Below, piece after piece: positions 1 through 6,337 of a stretch of DNA of 14,161 bases. Position 1 is the first letter of the stretch. Every line of letters begins with the position of its first letter. Under the pieces are notes generated by a model. It did no database searches, had not been told where the DNA came from, and worked only from the letters and a program-made list of their open reading frames with translations. Where the stretch lies: NCBI GenBank assembly GCA_945875225.1, contig CAMCJY010000021.1, forward strand, positions 1 to 14,161. The letters are read 5' to 3'. The position numbers and the translations under genes are program-made. This DNA is from Comamonas sp. lk. Lineage in GTDB: Bacteria; Pseudomonadota; Gammaproteobacteria; Burkholderiales; Burkholderiaceae_C.

Positions 1-567
1 ACCGGACAGATCATGGGCTTGTCGCTGGTGTCGCTGGCGCTCATGTTCTTGGTGCTTTACTCGCGCTATCGCTCGGCGGTGCTGGCGGGCATCATCATGG
101 CCAACATTCCACTGGCATTGATTGGAAGCGTTGTCGCGATGTGGCTGGCGGGCGTGACGCTGTCGGTAGCCACGATGGTGGGCTTCATTACCTTGGCGGG
201 CATTGCAACTCGCAACGGCATCTTGAAGATCAGCCATTACATCAATCTGTGCAGATTTGAGGGCGAGACCTTCAGCCAAGCCATGATCGTACGCGGCTCG
301 ATTGAGCGGCTGACGCCGGTGCTGATGACGGCGCTGGTGGCGGCCTTCGCATTGACGCCGCTGCTGATGGCCGCTGATGCGCCGGGCAAGGAGATACTGC
401 ATCCCGTGGCAGTGGTTATCTTTGGCGGATTGATCAGTTCCACGTTGCTGGACACCTTGCTCACGCCGCTGCTGTTTTGGCATTTTGGAGCCGCAGCTAC
501 AGACCGGTTGTTGCAGCAAAGTAGTACCGGCGAGGAAACACAACAAGCGGTGCAAGAAGCATTTTGA
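1..567 (+). CDS. CusA/CzcA-type heavy-metal efflux RND pump, C-terminal part (5' end outside window)
   Basis: The reading frame is open from base 1, so this is the last 188 codons of a gene that begins upstream; the ATG at 13 is internal. The piece covers the final membrane domain: several hydrophobic helices separated by short loops. The motifs GFITLAGIATRNGI, RGSIERLTPVL and a C-terminal LLTPLLFWHFG stretch are typical of the HME (heavy-metal efflux) branch of RND transporters. In that family a trimer in the inner membrane uses the proton gradient to push metal cations (Cu/Ag or Co/Zn/Cd) through an adaptor and an outer-membrane channel. The metal-selecting periplasmic part is not in the window, so the substrate cannot be read. 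The next gene starts 67 bases downstream on the same strand and is probably co-transcribed. Confidence 0.93.
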   Translation, partial: TGQIMGLSLVSLALMFLVLYSRYRSAVLAGIIMANIPLALIGSVVAMWLAGVTLSVATMVGFITLAGIATRNGILKISHYINLCRFEGETFSQAMIVRGSIERLTPVLMTALVAAFALTPLLMAADAPGKEILHPVAVVIFGGLISSTLLDTLLTPLLFWHFGAAATDRLLQQSSTGEETQQAVQEAF

Positions 568-634
568 CGATTAGATCGACAGGTTTGGTGGTGCCGCCTT
601 CAAGCGCACCACGCCCTACAAGGAGTTAAGAAAC

Positions 635-1015
635 ATGAAGATGAAGCATTTAATTTCAGTGATGGGTTTGGTCCTGTCCTGCCTGAGCATGAATCCGGCC
701 CAGGCCCATGGCGACGCCAAACCCCAGCATGGCGGCATCGTACGGATGGCCAATGACCTGAGCTTTGAATTGGTCGCACAGGCCGATGGCGCTACGATCT
801 ACCTGATGGACCATGGCAAGCCCATGGCCTCTAAAGGCATCACCGGCAAGCTTACCGTTTTGCAAGGCGGCAACAAGATCGAAGCCGATATCAAAGAAGC
901 AGGCGACAACACACTGCGCGTCATGGGCGTCAAGCTGGGCAAAGGTGACAAGCTCGTCGCTGCCCTGAGCGATGTCGGTGGCAAGAGCATGACGGTGCGA
1001 TTTACGATCCGATAG
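635..1015 (+). CDS. small exported protein following the metal-efflux pump, function unknown
   Basis: Encodes 126 residues. The start is supported by AAGGAG at 620-625, nine bases upstream of the ATG. Residues 1-24 form a classic signal peptide (MKMKH, hydrophobic core, then NPAQA), with likely cleavage after AQA leaving a mature protein that begins HGDAKPQHGG. That His/Asp-rich N-terminus is a plausible metal-binding tail, followed by a roughly 95-residue region that looks beta-rich, including a DHGKP segment. There is no cysteine in the mature part. I do not recognise a named family with certainty; small proteins of this kind do sit at the ends of RND metal-efflux operons. Inference: a periplasmic accessory or metal-buffering protein for the pump upstream. 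The convergent gene's stop lies at 1134. Confidence 0.85.
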   Translation: MKMKHLISVMGLVLSCLSMNPAQAHGDAKPQHGGIVRMANDLSFELVAQADGATIYLMDHGKPMASKGITGKLTVLQGGNKIEADIKEAGDNTLRVMGVKLGKGDKLVAALSDVGGKSMTVRFTIR

Positions 1016-1095
1016 GGTCGCCTGCATGAAGTGACAGCAAGAGAGTCGTCCTCTGGAACCACTGCTCCATGAGTTTTCGGGTTTCGGCCAAACGG

Positions 1096-1109
1096 GCTTG
1101 GTACCAAGC
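1096..1109. other. 14-bp perfect palindrome in a convergent spacer
   Basis: GCTTGGTACCAAGC reads the same on both strands and lies between the stop of the small exported protein (1015) and the stop of the haem-sensor gene (1134). It could fold as a 5-bp stem with a GTAC loop and help end transcription from either side, but no run of T follows it, so a terminator role is only a guess. Confidence 0.35.
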
Positions 1110-1133
1110 GCAATAAAGCGTAGCCTTGTAGGT

Positions 1134-2150
1134 TTATTTAGGCTTTTCAACCTGCGTCAGCCGGTGCAGCACCTGTTGCCCCGATTGCGCAATGCTCTGC
1201 ATGTTGGCTTCCAGCAGGGCCATTTCTCGCAGCGTCTGCGCGAGCGCTCGGTACTGGGCAGATGGCCCCTGGGTTGGCCCATCTGCAATGGGGTAGGTCG
1301 ATTCGCGCAAGCCATCAACGGTCTGCTCCAGATCGCGGTTCAAGTTGCCAAGCCGACTCCCGGCGTCCACCACTTTGCTCAAAATCTGATCCAAGTCGGT
1401 CACCACCACGTTGATGCGGTCCAGGAAATGGTTGAGGTCTTGCGCCAACTCGCCAAACTCGTCTGCACCGTTGACCTTGGCCCTGGGCGACAAGTCCATC
1501 AGGCCACGGGCTAAGCGCGACACCGTACTGCGCAAAGACAAGAGCGGCGCCATTCGAACCTTGAGCAGAAAGAAAAGCAAGATGGTGTGCACCAAAATCT
1601 TTAGACTTAAGGCTCCGGCCGTAAGCCTCACCTCGGTCCACCAGGCGGCTTCTTTTCGGTCTAGGTAACTACCGACCTTAACGGTACCCAGCACATCGCC
1701 TACTTTTGCCTTAACGTGGCAATTAAGACAAAAATGCTCTGCGGTGAGATTGACGGCCGATTCCAGATGCGGCCCGACTTTCCAAGTCGGCTGTAAGCCT
1801 TTGACATCTAACCTGAACGACTGCTTCATGGACTCCACCGTCACTTCAGACGGAATAACAGCAATGGAGAGCCCCAGATCATCGTAGTTGCGATTGAGTA
1901 TGGGGTAAACAGTTTGCGCTGCCAAAGGCCCGCCCGAATTGAGCATGATGGACTTCACATCGTTGGCTAATTGTTGTGCTGCCTGGTCTACACGGGCCTG
2001 TTCCTTGATGGCAAAGTCATAACGCACAAGCGCATAACGAATGCCCATTTCCACCGTTGCCACCAGCAAAAGCAAGAGAAAGAAGTCTCGGATCATGTGG
2101 AACATGAAGGACTGCTCAAAAGGACTGCTGATACTTTTCACTTTTGTCAT
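1134..2150 (-). CDS. membrane-anchored c-type haem sensor-like protein with HAMP domain, no output domain
   Basis: Encodes 338 residues. There is a transmembrane segment at about 22-42, a periplasmic region at about 43-175 and a second transmembrane segment at about 176-198. A HAMP-like region follows (about 199-251, with MAPLLSLRSTVSRLARG and DEFGELAQDLN), then a coiled-coil tail to the end. The periplasmic part holds CLNCH at 141-145, the CxxCH motif for covalent haem c, and fits the Tll0287/DUF3365 haem-binding type. No histidine kinase, chemoreceptor signalling tip, GGDEF or cyclase region follows the HAMP. The downstream spacer of 118 bases before the convergent gene leaves no room for a lost domain. 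A weak AAAGG lies about 5 bases before the ATG. The gene looks lower in GC than its neighbours. Inference: a redox or gas (NO/CO/O2) sensor that signals through a partner; the ligand is unknown. Confidence 0.85.
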   Translation of the reverse strand: MTKVKSISSPFEQSFMFHMIRDFFLLLLLVATVEMGIRYALVRYDFAIKEQARVDQAAQQLANDVKSIMLNSGGPLAAQTVYPILNRNYDDLGLSIAVIPSEVTVESMKQSFRLDVKGLQPTWKVGPHLESAVNLTAEHFCLNCHVKAKVGDVLGTVKVGSYLDRKEAAWWTEVRLTAGALSLKILVHTILLFFLLKVRMAPLLSLRSTVSRLARGLMDLSPRAKVNGADEFGELAQDLNHFLDRINVVVTDLDQILSKVVDAGSRLGNLNRDLEQTVDGLRESTYPIADGPTQGPSAQYRALAQTLREMALLEANMQSIAQSGQQVLHRLTQVEKPK

Positions 2151-2426
2151 GTTGGCCTTTCAACGAAAGTTATCCAGTGCAAGGTGATATTGTCTCATTG
2201 CGGATAGGAAGATCTACGCCCTTAGACCGCTCAATAAACGCGGGCACCTTTTTGTCATATTGAATTTTAGAAAGTTCATGGGTCAGATTGTTCCAGGTCA
2301 GCGGTCCCCACAACATCACGTACAGGCTGCACCCAACTGATAGTGCTTGTAGTGAATAGTTTCCCGAGAATCGATCTGCGCCAAGGCACAATCGGCGTAT
2401 TACTAGATTCGTTGGAACGGGACGCT
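2151..2426. other. divergent spacer between haem-sensor and nuclease genes
   Basis: This 276-base spacer separates two divergently transcribed genes and should contain both promoters. It is clearly richer in A and T than the flanking coding DNA. I could not pick out a convincing -35/-10 pair. An open frame on the minus strand covers 2170-2391, but its first start is TTG and its first ATG (at 2316) has no ribosome-binding site, so I do not call it a gene. Confidence 0.4.
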
Positions 2427-3245
2427 ATGCCTTGCTTGAACTTGCGCGCAGTCGCTTTTGTGCGCTTACTTTCGCGCATGCTTGCGCCCATGGCGCTCCT
2501 CACGCTGTGGGGCGTGTGCACCGCAAGCGCCCAAGCCTGGGGCGTACAAGGCCACCAGGTGGTGGCCGCCATGGCATGGCAAGGCCTCAAGCCCGCCGCC
2601 CGCGAACAGGCCGCACGCTTGCTGGCCCTGGAGCCTGGGCAAACGCTGGTCACGGTGGCCACCTGGGCGGACGAACAGCGCGACGCGAGTACCGCCCCAT
2701 GGCACTACCTGAATTTTCCGCGTGGCGTATGCCAATTTGACGCCGCGCGCGATTGCCCAGATGGGCAATGTGTGGTGGCAGCGATCGAGCGGCAAGCCGC
2801 CGTGCTGGCCTCTACGGCTAGCGATCCAGAGCGCTTAAAAGCCTTGAAATACCTGGTGCATTTTGTAGCGGATTTGCATCAGCCCTTGCATGCCGGCTAC
2901 CGCGATGACCGGGGCGGCAATACGGTGCAATTGCGTTTTTTGATGCAGGCGAGCAATTTGCACGCCTTGTGGGACAGGGGCCTGCTCGATCGACTGGACT
3001 TGAACAACACGGCGCTTGCTGCTGCAGCGCTAGCCCAGCCGGCGGTGCCCGAGCCGGGCAGCAGCTCGGGGGAGTTGGCGATCGCCATCGCCGAGGAGTC
3101 CTGCCGCATTGTGGCCCAGCCTGGCTTTTATCCGCAAGGTGATCCCAGTGAGGCCTATGCGGCGCGCATGACCCCTGTGGTGCTGCGGCGCCTGGCCTTA
3201 GCTGCAACCCGCTTGGCGGTCATTTTGAATCAGGCTTTGCCCTGA
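2427..3245 (+). CDS. secreted S1/P1-type zinc nuclease
   Basis: Encodes 272 residues from the ATG at 2427; the frame is open further upstream to a GTG at 2343 that would add 28 residues ahead of the signal peptide, which is unlikely. Residues 1-37 form a signal peptide (hydrophobic MLAPMALLTLWG, then ASAQA). Cleavage after AQA would leave Trp38 as the first residue, as in nuclease P1, where the N-terminal Trp amino group binds zinc. The remaining ligands are recognisable in order: His in WGVQGH, Asp in TWADEQR, His in APWHYLN, the HFVADLHQPLH run (H-x3-D-x5-H), and HALWD (H-x3-D). All nine trinuclear-zinc ligands of the family therefore appear present. Family members cut single-stranded DNA and RNA and remove 3'-phosphates. 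Likely role: extracellular or periplasmic nucleic-acid degradation for phosphate or nucleoside supply. It converges with the HupE-like gene, 38 bases away. Confidence 0.93.
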   Translation: MPCLNLRAVAFVRLLSRMLAPMALLTLWGVCTASAQAWGVQGHQVVAAMAWQGLKPAAREQAARLLALEPGQTLVTVATWADEQRDASTAPWHYLNFPRGVCQFDAARDCPDGQCVVAAIERQAAVLASTASDPERLKALKYLVHFVADLHQPLHAGYRDDRGGNTVQLRFLMQASNLHALWDRGLLDRLDLNNTALAAAALAQPAVPEPGSSSGELAIAIAEESCRIVAQPGFYPQGDPSEAYAARMTPVVLRRLALAATRLAVILNQALP

Positions 3246-3283
3246 ACTTGCATGGGGGCGAAGGAGCGGCTTGCTTTGGGTTT

Positions 3284-4426
3284 CTAGGGCAGGCGCTGTA
3301 TCAGCCATACGCAGGCCAAAGCAGCAGCTGCCCCTAGGGTGACTCTTTGGATCCATTCCAGGGCCAGGGCTTGTTTGTTGCGCCGCAGCCATCCGAGGAG
3401 CAAGAACACGACGGCGGCAATGGCAATTTGAATTGCTTCGATGCCCAGGTTAAAGCCCACCAAGCTCAGTATCAGATGGTTTTGGTCCAGGCCGATGGCT
3501 TGTAGCGATGACGCAAAGCCCATGCCGTGCACCAGTGCGCAGCTAAATACCAAGGCCATGCGTTGCCAAACAGGCGTCTTCATCGTCCGTTTTCGCCCCC
3601 GGTAATCAAAGAGTGCCATCAAAATTATGGTCAGTGCAATGGCGGGTTCGGCAAGCGCGGGCGCCACAGACCAGTCAGCTAGCACACTGGCAGCGAGCGT
3701 GGTCGCGTGGCCCAGCGTAAATGCGCTCAATGTCAGAACCAGTGCCGCCCAGCCGGTCCCGGCGGCTAAGACCACCAACAGGAAAAGCAGATGGTCCGGT
3801 CCGTCCAGAATGTGCTGCGCGCCCAACACCGCATAGTCGGTCAGCACCTGAGCGGCCGACGGAAAAAGCACATGGCTGGGGTGTTCGCGGCTGAAATAGA
3901 TGACCTGGCGCTCAAGCGGCGCTCCAGGCTTGCCCGATCGCGTGACGGTCGCTTCAATCTTAGACCCCTGAGGCGCTTGGCCCCACAGGCCGATGTCCCA
4001 GTGCTGAGGTTGCGCTTGCGAGCGCAAGCTGTATTTTCCTAGCGCGATGACGGCGAGGGCTTGCTCCGGCGACTCATGGGGAATGTCAAAGTTAATGAGT
4101 AGTGCCTCCAGGGGAAGCGCCCCTTGGGCGTCGCTGACCTGGACCGAGTTGCGTACAGCCTGCTCCAGTTGGGCTTGATGCGCGCGCAGTTCGGCAATCG
4201 ACAACTTGCCATCGCCATCGTCATCCATCGCCAAGCCCGAAAAGGCATCGCTGGGCAAGGAGAGCACCATGTAGGCACCGTCCTGTGTAATGTTCAGCGT
4301 TGCCCGCTGCGCGGCCATAAGATGGGCCTGTGCCGTGGGCACGGCGCAAACACTGCTAAGTAAAAGTGCGCACCCGACCGATGCTGTGCGCTTGCCCTGC
4401 TGCCTCCACCAGGACAGGGAGATCAA
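3284..4426 (-). CDS. HupE/UreJ-like membrane protein with periplasmic EF-hand loop
   Basis: The frame is open to an ATG at 4534, but that would overlap the upstream gene by 112 bases. I prefer the TTG at 4426, giving 380 residues with a proper signal peptide (about 1-34, ending PTAQA, mature start HLM). The TTG overlaps the TGA of the preceding gene (TTGA), suggesting coupled translation. The mature N-terminal part, about 160 residues, is a soluble periplasmic domain containing DDDGDGKLSIAE (about 68-79), a canonical EF-hand calcium loop. From about residue 195 there are six or seven hydrophobic helices with the family histidines: HILDGPDH (205-212), LGHATTL and LVHGMGF. HupE/UreJ relatives move Ni2+ or other divalent cations. 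No hydrogenase or urease gene is near, so nickel is not assured. Inference: metal permease working with the YHYH lipoprotein. The start codon is uncertain. Confidence 0.87.
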   Translation of the reverse strand: MISLSWWRQQGKRTASVGCALLLSSVCAVPTAQAHLMAAQRATLNITQDGAYMVLSLPSDAFSGLAMDDDGDGKLSIAELRAHQAQLEQAVRNSVQVSDAQGALPLEALLINFDIPHESPEQALAVIALGKYSLRSQAQPQHWDIGLWGQAPQGSKIEATVTRSGKPGAPLERQVIYFSREHPSHVLFPSAAQVLTDYAVLGAQHILDGPDHLLFLLVVLAAGTGWAALVLTLSAFTLGHATTLAASVLADWSVAPALAEPAIALTIILMALFDYRGRKRTMKTPVWQRMALVFSCALVHGMGFASSLQAIGLDQNHLILSLVGFNLGIEAIQIAIAAVVFLLLGWLRRNKQALALEWIQRVTLGAAAALACVWLIQRLP

Positions 4427-5460
4427 CTCAGCTTGCCTTTGATGCAGCGCTGCAAATAGGGGTAGCTTTCGGTGGCTACGTAGTAGTAAGTACCTTTGGG
4501 GAACTCTGGCGTCACGCCGTTGCGGCCATTGCACTCATCCAGATCACCCCCATTCGCCGCGCTATAGGCCCAGTCATTGCGAAAGGTACCCAAGGGGAAA
4601 ACGCTCGCTAAGGGTCGATTGCTCAAAGTGGTCGCGCTTGAATTGGGCTTGTAATTGCCTTTCAGAAGCACCAGGCCTGAGTTCGCATCATCGGCAGTTT
4701 TATAGCCGTATTTGTAGTAAATCGGAAAGCCGTCTGCGGCCCAACCGACTATCTGCATTTTGTTGCCTAGGCCATTGCTTTCGCTACCGCCCATAGCGCT
4801 ATAGATGCCGGTAGGGGCGCCGTGGTAGTGGTACTCCCCGGTGGGCTGCACGTGCGCATTATTGCTGTCTGCACCAAAATTGAAGGGACTATTGGGGACG
4901 ATGGCTTCCAGACTCCAGGCGCCTGCGCCGATATAAGTGCATTGGGCACCTGCGCCTTGGGTGGCCGCCGAGCTGGCGTTGTTACTGCAGGCGCCGCCGG
5001 TGTTGGGGTCGAACTTCACGCCGTTGAGTGCATAGCCGATGATGGGTACCGTTTGCACGGAGGACACGCTGGGGGATAGTGTGGCCGATTGGCTGGCGTT
5101 GTAAGTGGCTATGGTGTTGGGGTTGTTGGCATTGGGAAAACTACCGACCGTGTGGTTGGGGATGCCGTTGGCCACCAAAGTACGCTGGGTGCTAGTGCAT
5201 GACCAGGTGAATTGATAGGGCAGGCTGCTATTGGTGCCAGCATTAGTGACGGTGCTACCGACTCCGCTCAGGGTACAAAGGACGCCAGCGGTGGAGTAAG
5301 TGGTGCCTGTGGAGCCACCGGTTTCCGTGCCTGTGGAGCCACCGGTGTCGGTGCTTGAAGAACTGCTGCCACCACCACAAGCACTTAATGAAAGTGTTAT
5401 CAATAAGGCTGCAGCGCTTAAAAACCAGTGAGCAGGTAGGGTGTGTTTTCTTGCTTTCAA
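4423..5460 (-). CDS. YHYH-domain lipoprotein
   Basis: Encodes 345 residues. The start is a TTG at 5460 preceded by GGAG (5468-5471 on the opposite strand) at 7 bases; an in-frame stop lies just upstream, so no earlier start exists. The N-terminus is a lipoprotein signal with the lipobox LSAC (25-28). A Gly/Ser/Thr linker follows (about 29-56) containing two 8-residue repeats. The globular part carries the YHYH motif at 210-213 (within GEYHYHGAPTG), WAADGFPIYYKYGY and a Cys-containing tail (DLDECNGRNG and QRCIKG), all typical of the YHYH family. Further cysteines at 62, 88, 158 and 174 suggest disulphides. The biochemical role of YHYH proteins is not established as far as I know; the paired Tyr/His suggests metal binding. 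It is the first gene of a two-gene unit with the HupE-like protein. Confidence 0.9.
   Translation of the reverse strand: MKARKHTLPAHWFLSAAALLITLSLSACGGGSSSSSTDTGGSTGTETGGSTGTTYSTAGVLCTLSGVGSTVTNAGTNSSLPYQFTWSCTSTQRTLVANGIPNHTVGSFPNANNPNTIATYNASQSATLSPSVSSVQTVPIIGYALNGVKFDPNTGGACSNNASSAATQGAGAQCTYIGAGAWSLEAIVPNSPFNFGADSNNAHVQPTGEYHYHGAPTGIYSAMGGSESNGLGNKMQIVGWAADGFPIYYKYGYKTADDANSGLVLLKGNYKPNSSATTLSNRPLASVFPLGTFRNDWAYSAANGGDLDECNGRNGVTPEFPKGTYYYVATESYPYLQRCIKGKLS
5303..5350 (-). repeat. two tandem 24-bp repeats coding the lipoprotein linker
   Basis: Two adjacent 24-base units (5303-5326 and 5327-5350) share their first 20 bases exactly. They encode TETGGSTG and TDTGGSTG in the linker just after the lipidated cysteine. 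The unit is a multiple of three, so copy-number change would alter linker length without a frameshift. Confidence 0.85.
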
Positions 5461-5625
5461 TGCGGGTCTCCGTGGTCGTCATGGTGCGGGCTGGGTGCGA
5501 CATAATCGTCGGCACTTAAGGTGATCGCATGGATGGCGATTGTTTCGTATTTGGATGAAAAAATTATGATGAAAATGGTAAGGCTCGGTAAAGCTCGGTA
5601 AAGACGATTTGCATTCTATTGGCCT
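5461..5625. promoter_or_regulatory. divergent spacer with candidate promoters for the YHYH and SDR genes
   Basis: This AT-rich spacer lies between two divergent starts. On the plus strand TATGAT (5565-5570) matches five of six bases of a -10 box, with a poor TTGTTT 19 bases upstream. On the minus strand CATAAT overlaps the same place, with TTTACC 18 bases upstream inside the 10-bp repeat. Both are weak visual matches only. Confidence 0.3.
5583..5602. repeat. 10-bp perfect tandem repeat upstream of the SDR gene
   Basis: GCTCGGTAAA occurs twice back to back, 24 bases before the SDR start, and GGTAAG just before it looks like a partial third copy. A 10-base period places each copy on the same face of the helix, as expected for a pair of regulator half-sites, although chance slippage is equally possible. 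Confidence 0.6.
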
Positions 5626-6330
5626 ATGACACCTATTCAAAAAACCGTTCTCCTGACCGGCGCTGCCGGCAACCTGGGTCGTGCTGTGGCACAGATGTTT
5701 GCGTACGATGGCGCTAATTTGGTGCTATTGGATCGCAGTCCCCTCAGCGACACAGCGCTTGCAGCCTTAGAGCCTGCGCTGTGCCTGCCCATTGCGCTTG
5801 ATTTGCGCGACGCGGCCCAAGTGCTTGCAGCGGTCGATCAAGCGATAGCGCGCTTTGGCCGCGTGGATGTTTTGTGCAACCTGACCGGCGGCTTTGCCAT
5901 GGGCCAAACAGTGCATGAAACCAGCGATAGTGCCTGGGATGTGATGCAGGATATCAATGTGCTGACCCTGCGCAATGCGGCCCGCGCCGTAGTGCCGCAG
6001 ATGTTGCTTCAAGGCGGCGGCAAGATCGTCAACGTGGGCGCCTACTCCGCACAACGCGGCTTGGCCGGCATGGGTGCTTACATCGCCGCCAAGAGCGAAG
6101 TGTTGCGTATCACGGAGGCCATGTCCGCCGAGCTGCGCATGAAAAACATCAACGTCAATTGCGTGCTGCCGACCATATTGGACACGCCGCAAAATCGCGC
6201 CGACATGCCCGATGCTGACCCCACGCGTTGGGTCCACCCGCAAGATTTAGCACGCGTCATCGCCTTCTTGGCGTCTGACGCCGCCCGCGCCATCCACGGC
6301 GCCGGTGTCCCGGTAACCGGTTTAAGTTAA
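5626..6330 (+). CDS. short-chain dehydrogenase/reductase, dihydropteridine-reductase-like
   Basis: Encodes 234 residues, a normal length for a classical SDR. The Rossmann fold starts with TGAAGNLG (11-18) for NAD(P) binding. Asp36 closes the second strand, hinting at NAD preference. DLRD (59-62), NLTGG (85-89) and Asn111 follow. The catalytic Tyr152 and Lys156 are in YIAAK. The position 13 residues before the Tyr, normally Ser, is Ala139 (in NVGAYSA); a Ser lies two places later. The segment LDTPQNRADMPDADPTRW (185-202) resembles the equivalent part of quinonoid dihydropteridine reductase, which also lacks the Ser. Substrate is unknown. No clear ribosome-binding site precedes the ATG. It ends 7 bases before the convergent ThDP enzyme gene. 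Confidence 0.9.
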   Translation: MTPIQKTVLLTGAAGNLGRAVAQMFAYDGANLVLLDRSPLSDTALAALEPALCLPIALDLRDAAQVLAAVDQAIARFGRVDVLCNLTGGFAMGQTVHETSDSAWDVMQDINVLTLRNAARAVVPQMLLQGGGKIVNVGAYSAQRGLAGMGAYIAAKSEVLRITEAMSAELRMKNINVNCVLPTILDTPQNRADMPDADPTRWVHPQDLARVIAFLASDAARAIHGAGVPVTGLS

Positions 6331-6335
6331 ACCGG
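6317..6335. terminator. palindrome shared by two convergent genes, possible bidirectional terminator
   Basis: CCGGTTTAAGTTAAACCGG is a perfect 9-base inverted repeat around one central base. As RNA it would form a 7-bp stem with a 5-base loop. It spans the SDR stop codon (6328-6330) and ends 2 bases before the ThDP gene's stop at 6338. On the plus strand it is followed by CTTTACGTTTGG, only moderately rich in T. Confidence 0.5.
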
Positions 6336-6337
6336 CT

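Noticed and set aside
656..1150. Long open frame opposite the small exported protein
   Set aside because: It lies antisense to a gene with a signal peptide and a good ribosome-binding site, and its translation shows no recognisable domain.
2170..2391. Small minus-strand gene before the haem sensor
   Set aside because: First start is TTG, the first ATG lacks a ribosome-binding site and no family is recognised; kept only as a low-interest observation.
4427..4534. N-terminal extension of the HupE-like protein to the ATG at 4534
   Set aside because: It would lie inside the YHYH gene and place 36 Arg/Gln-rich residues ahead of a normal signal peptide.
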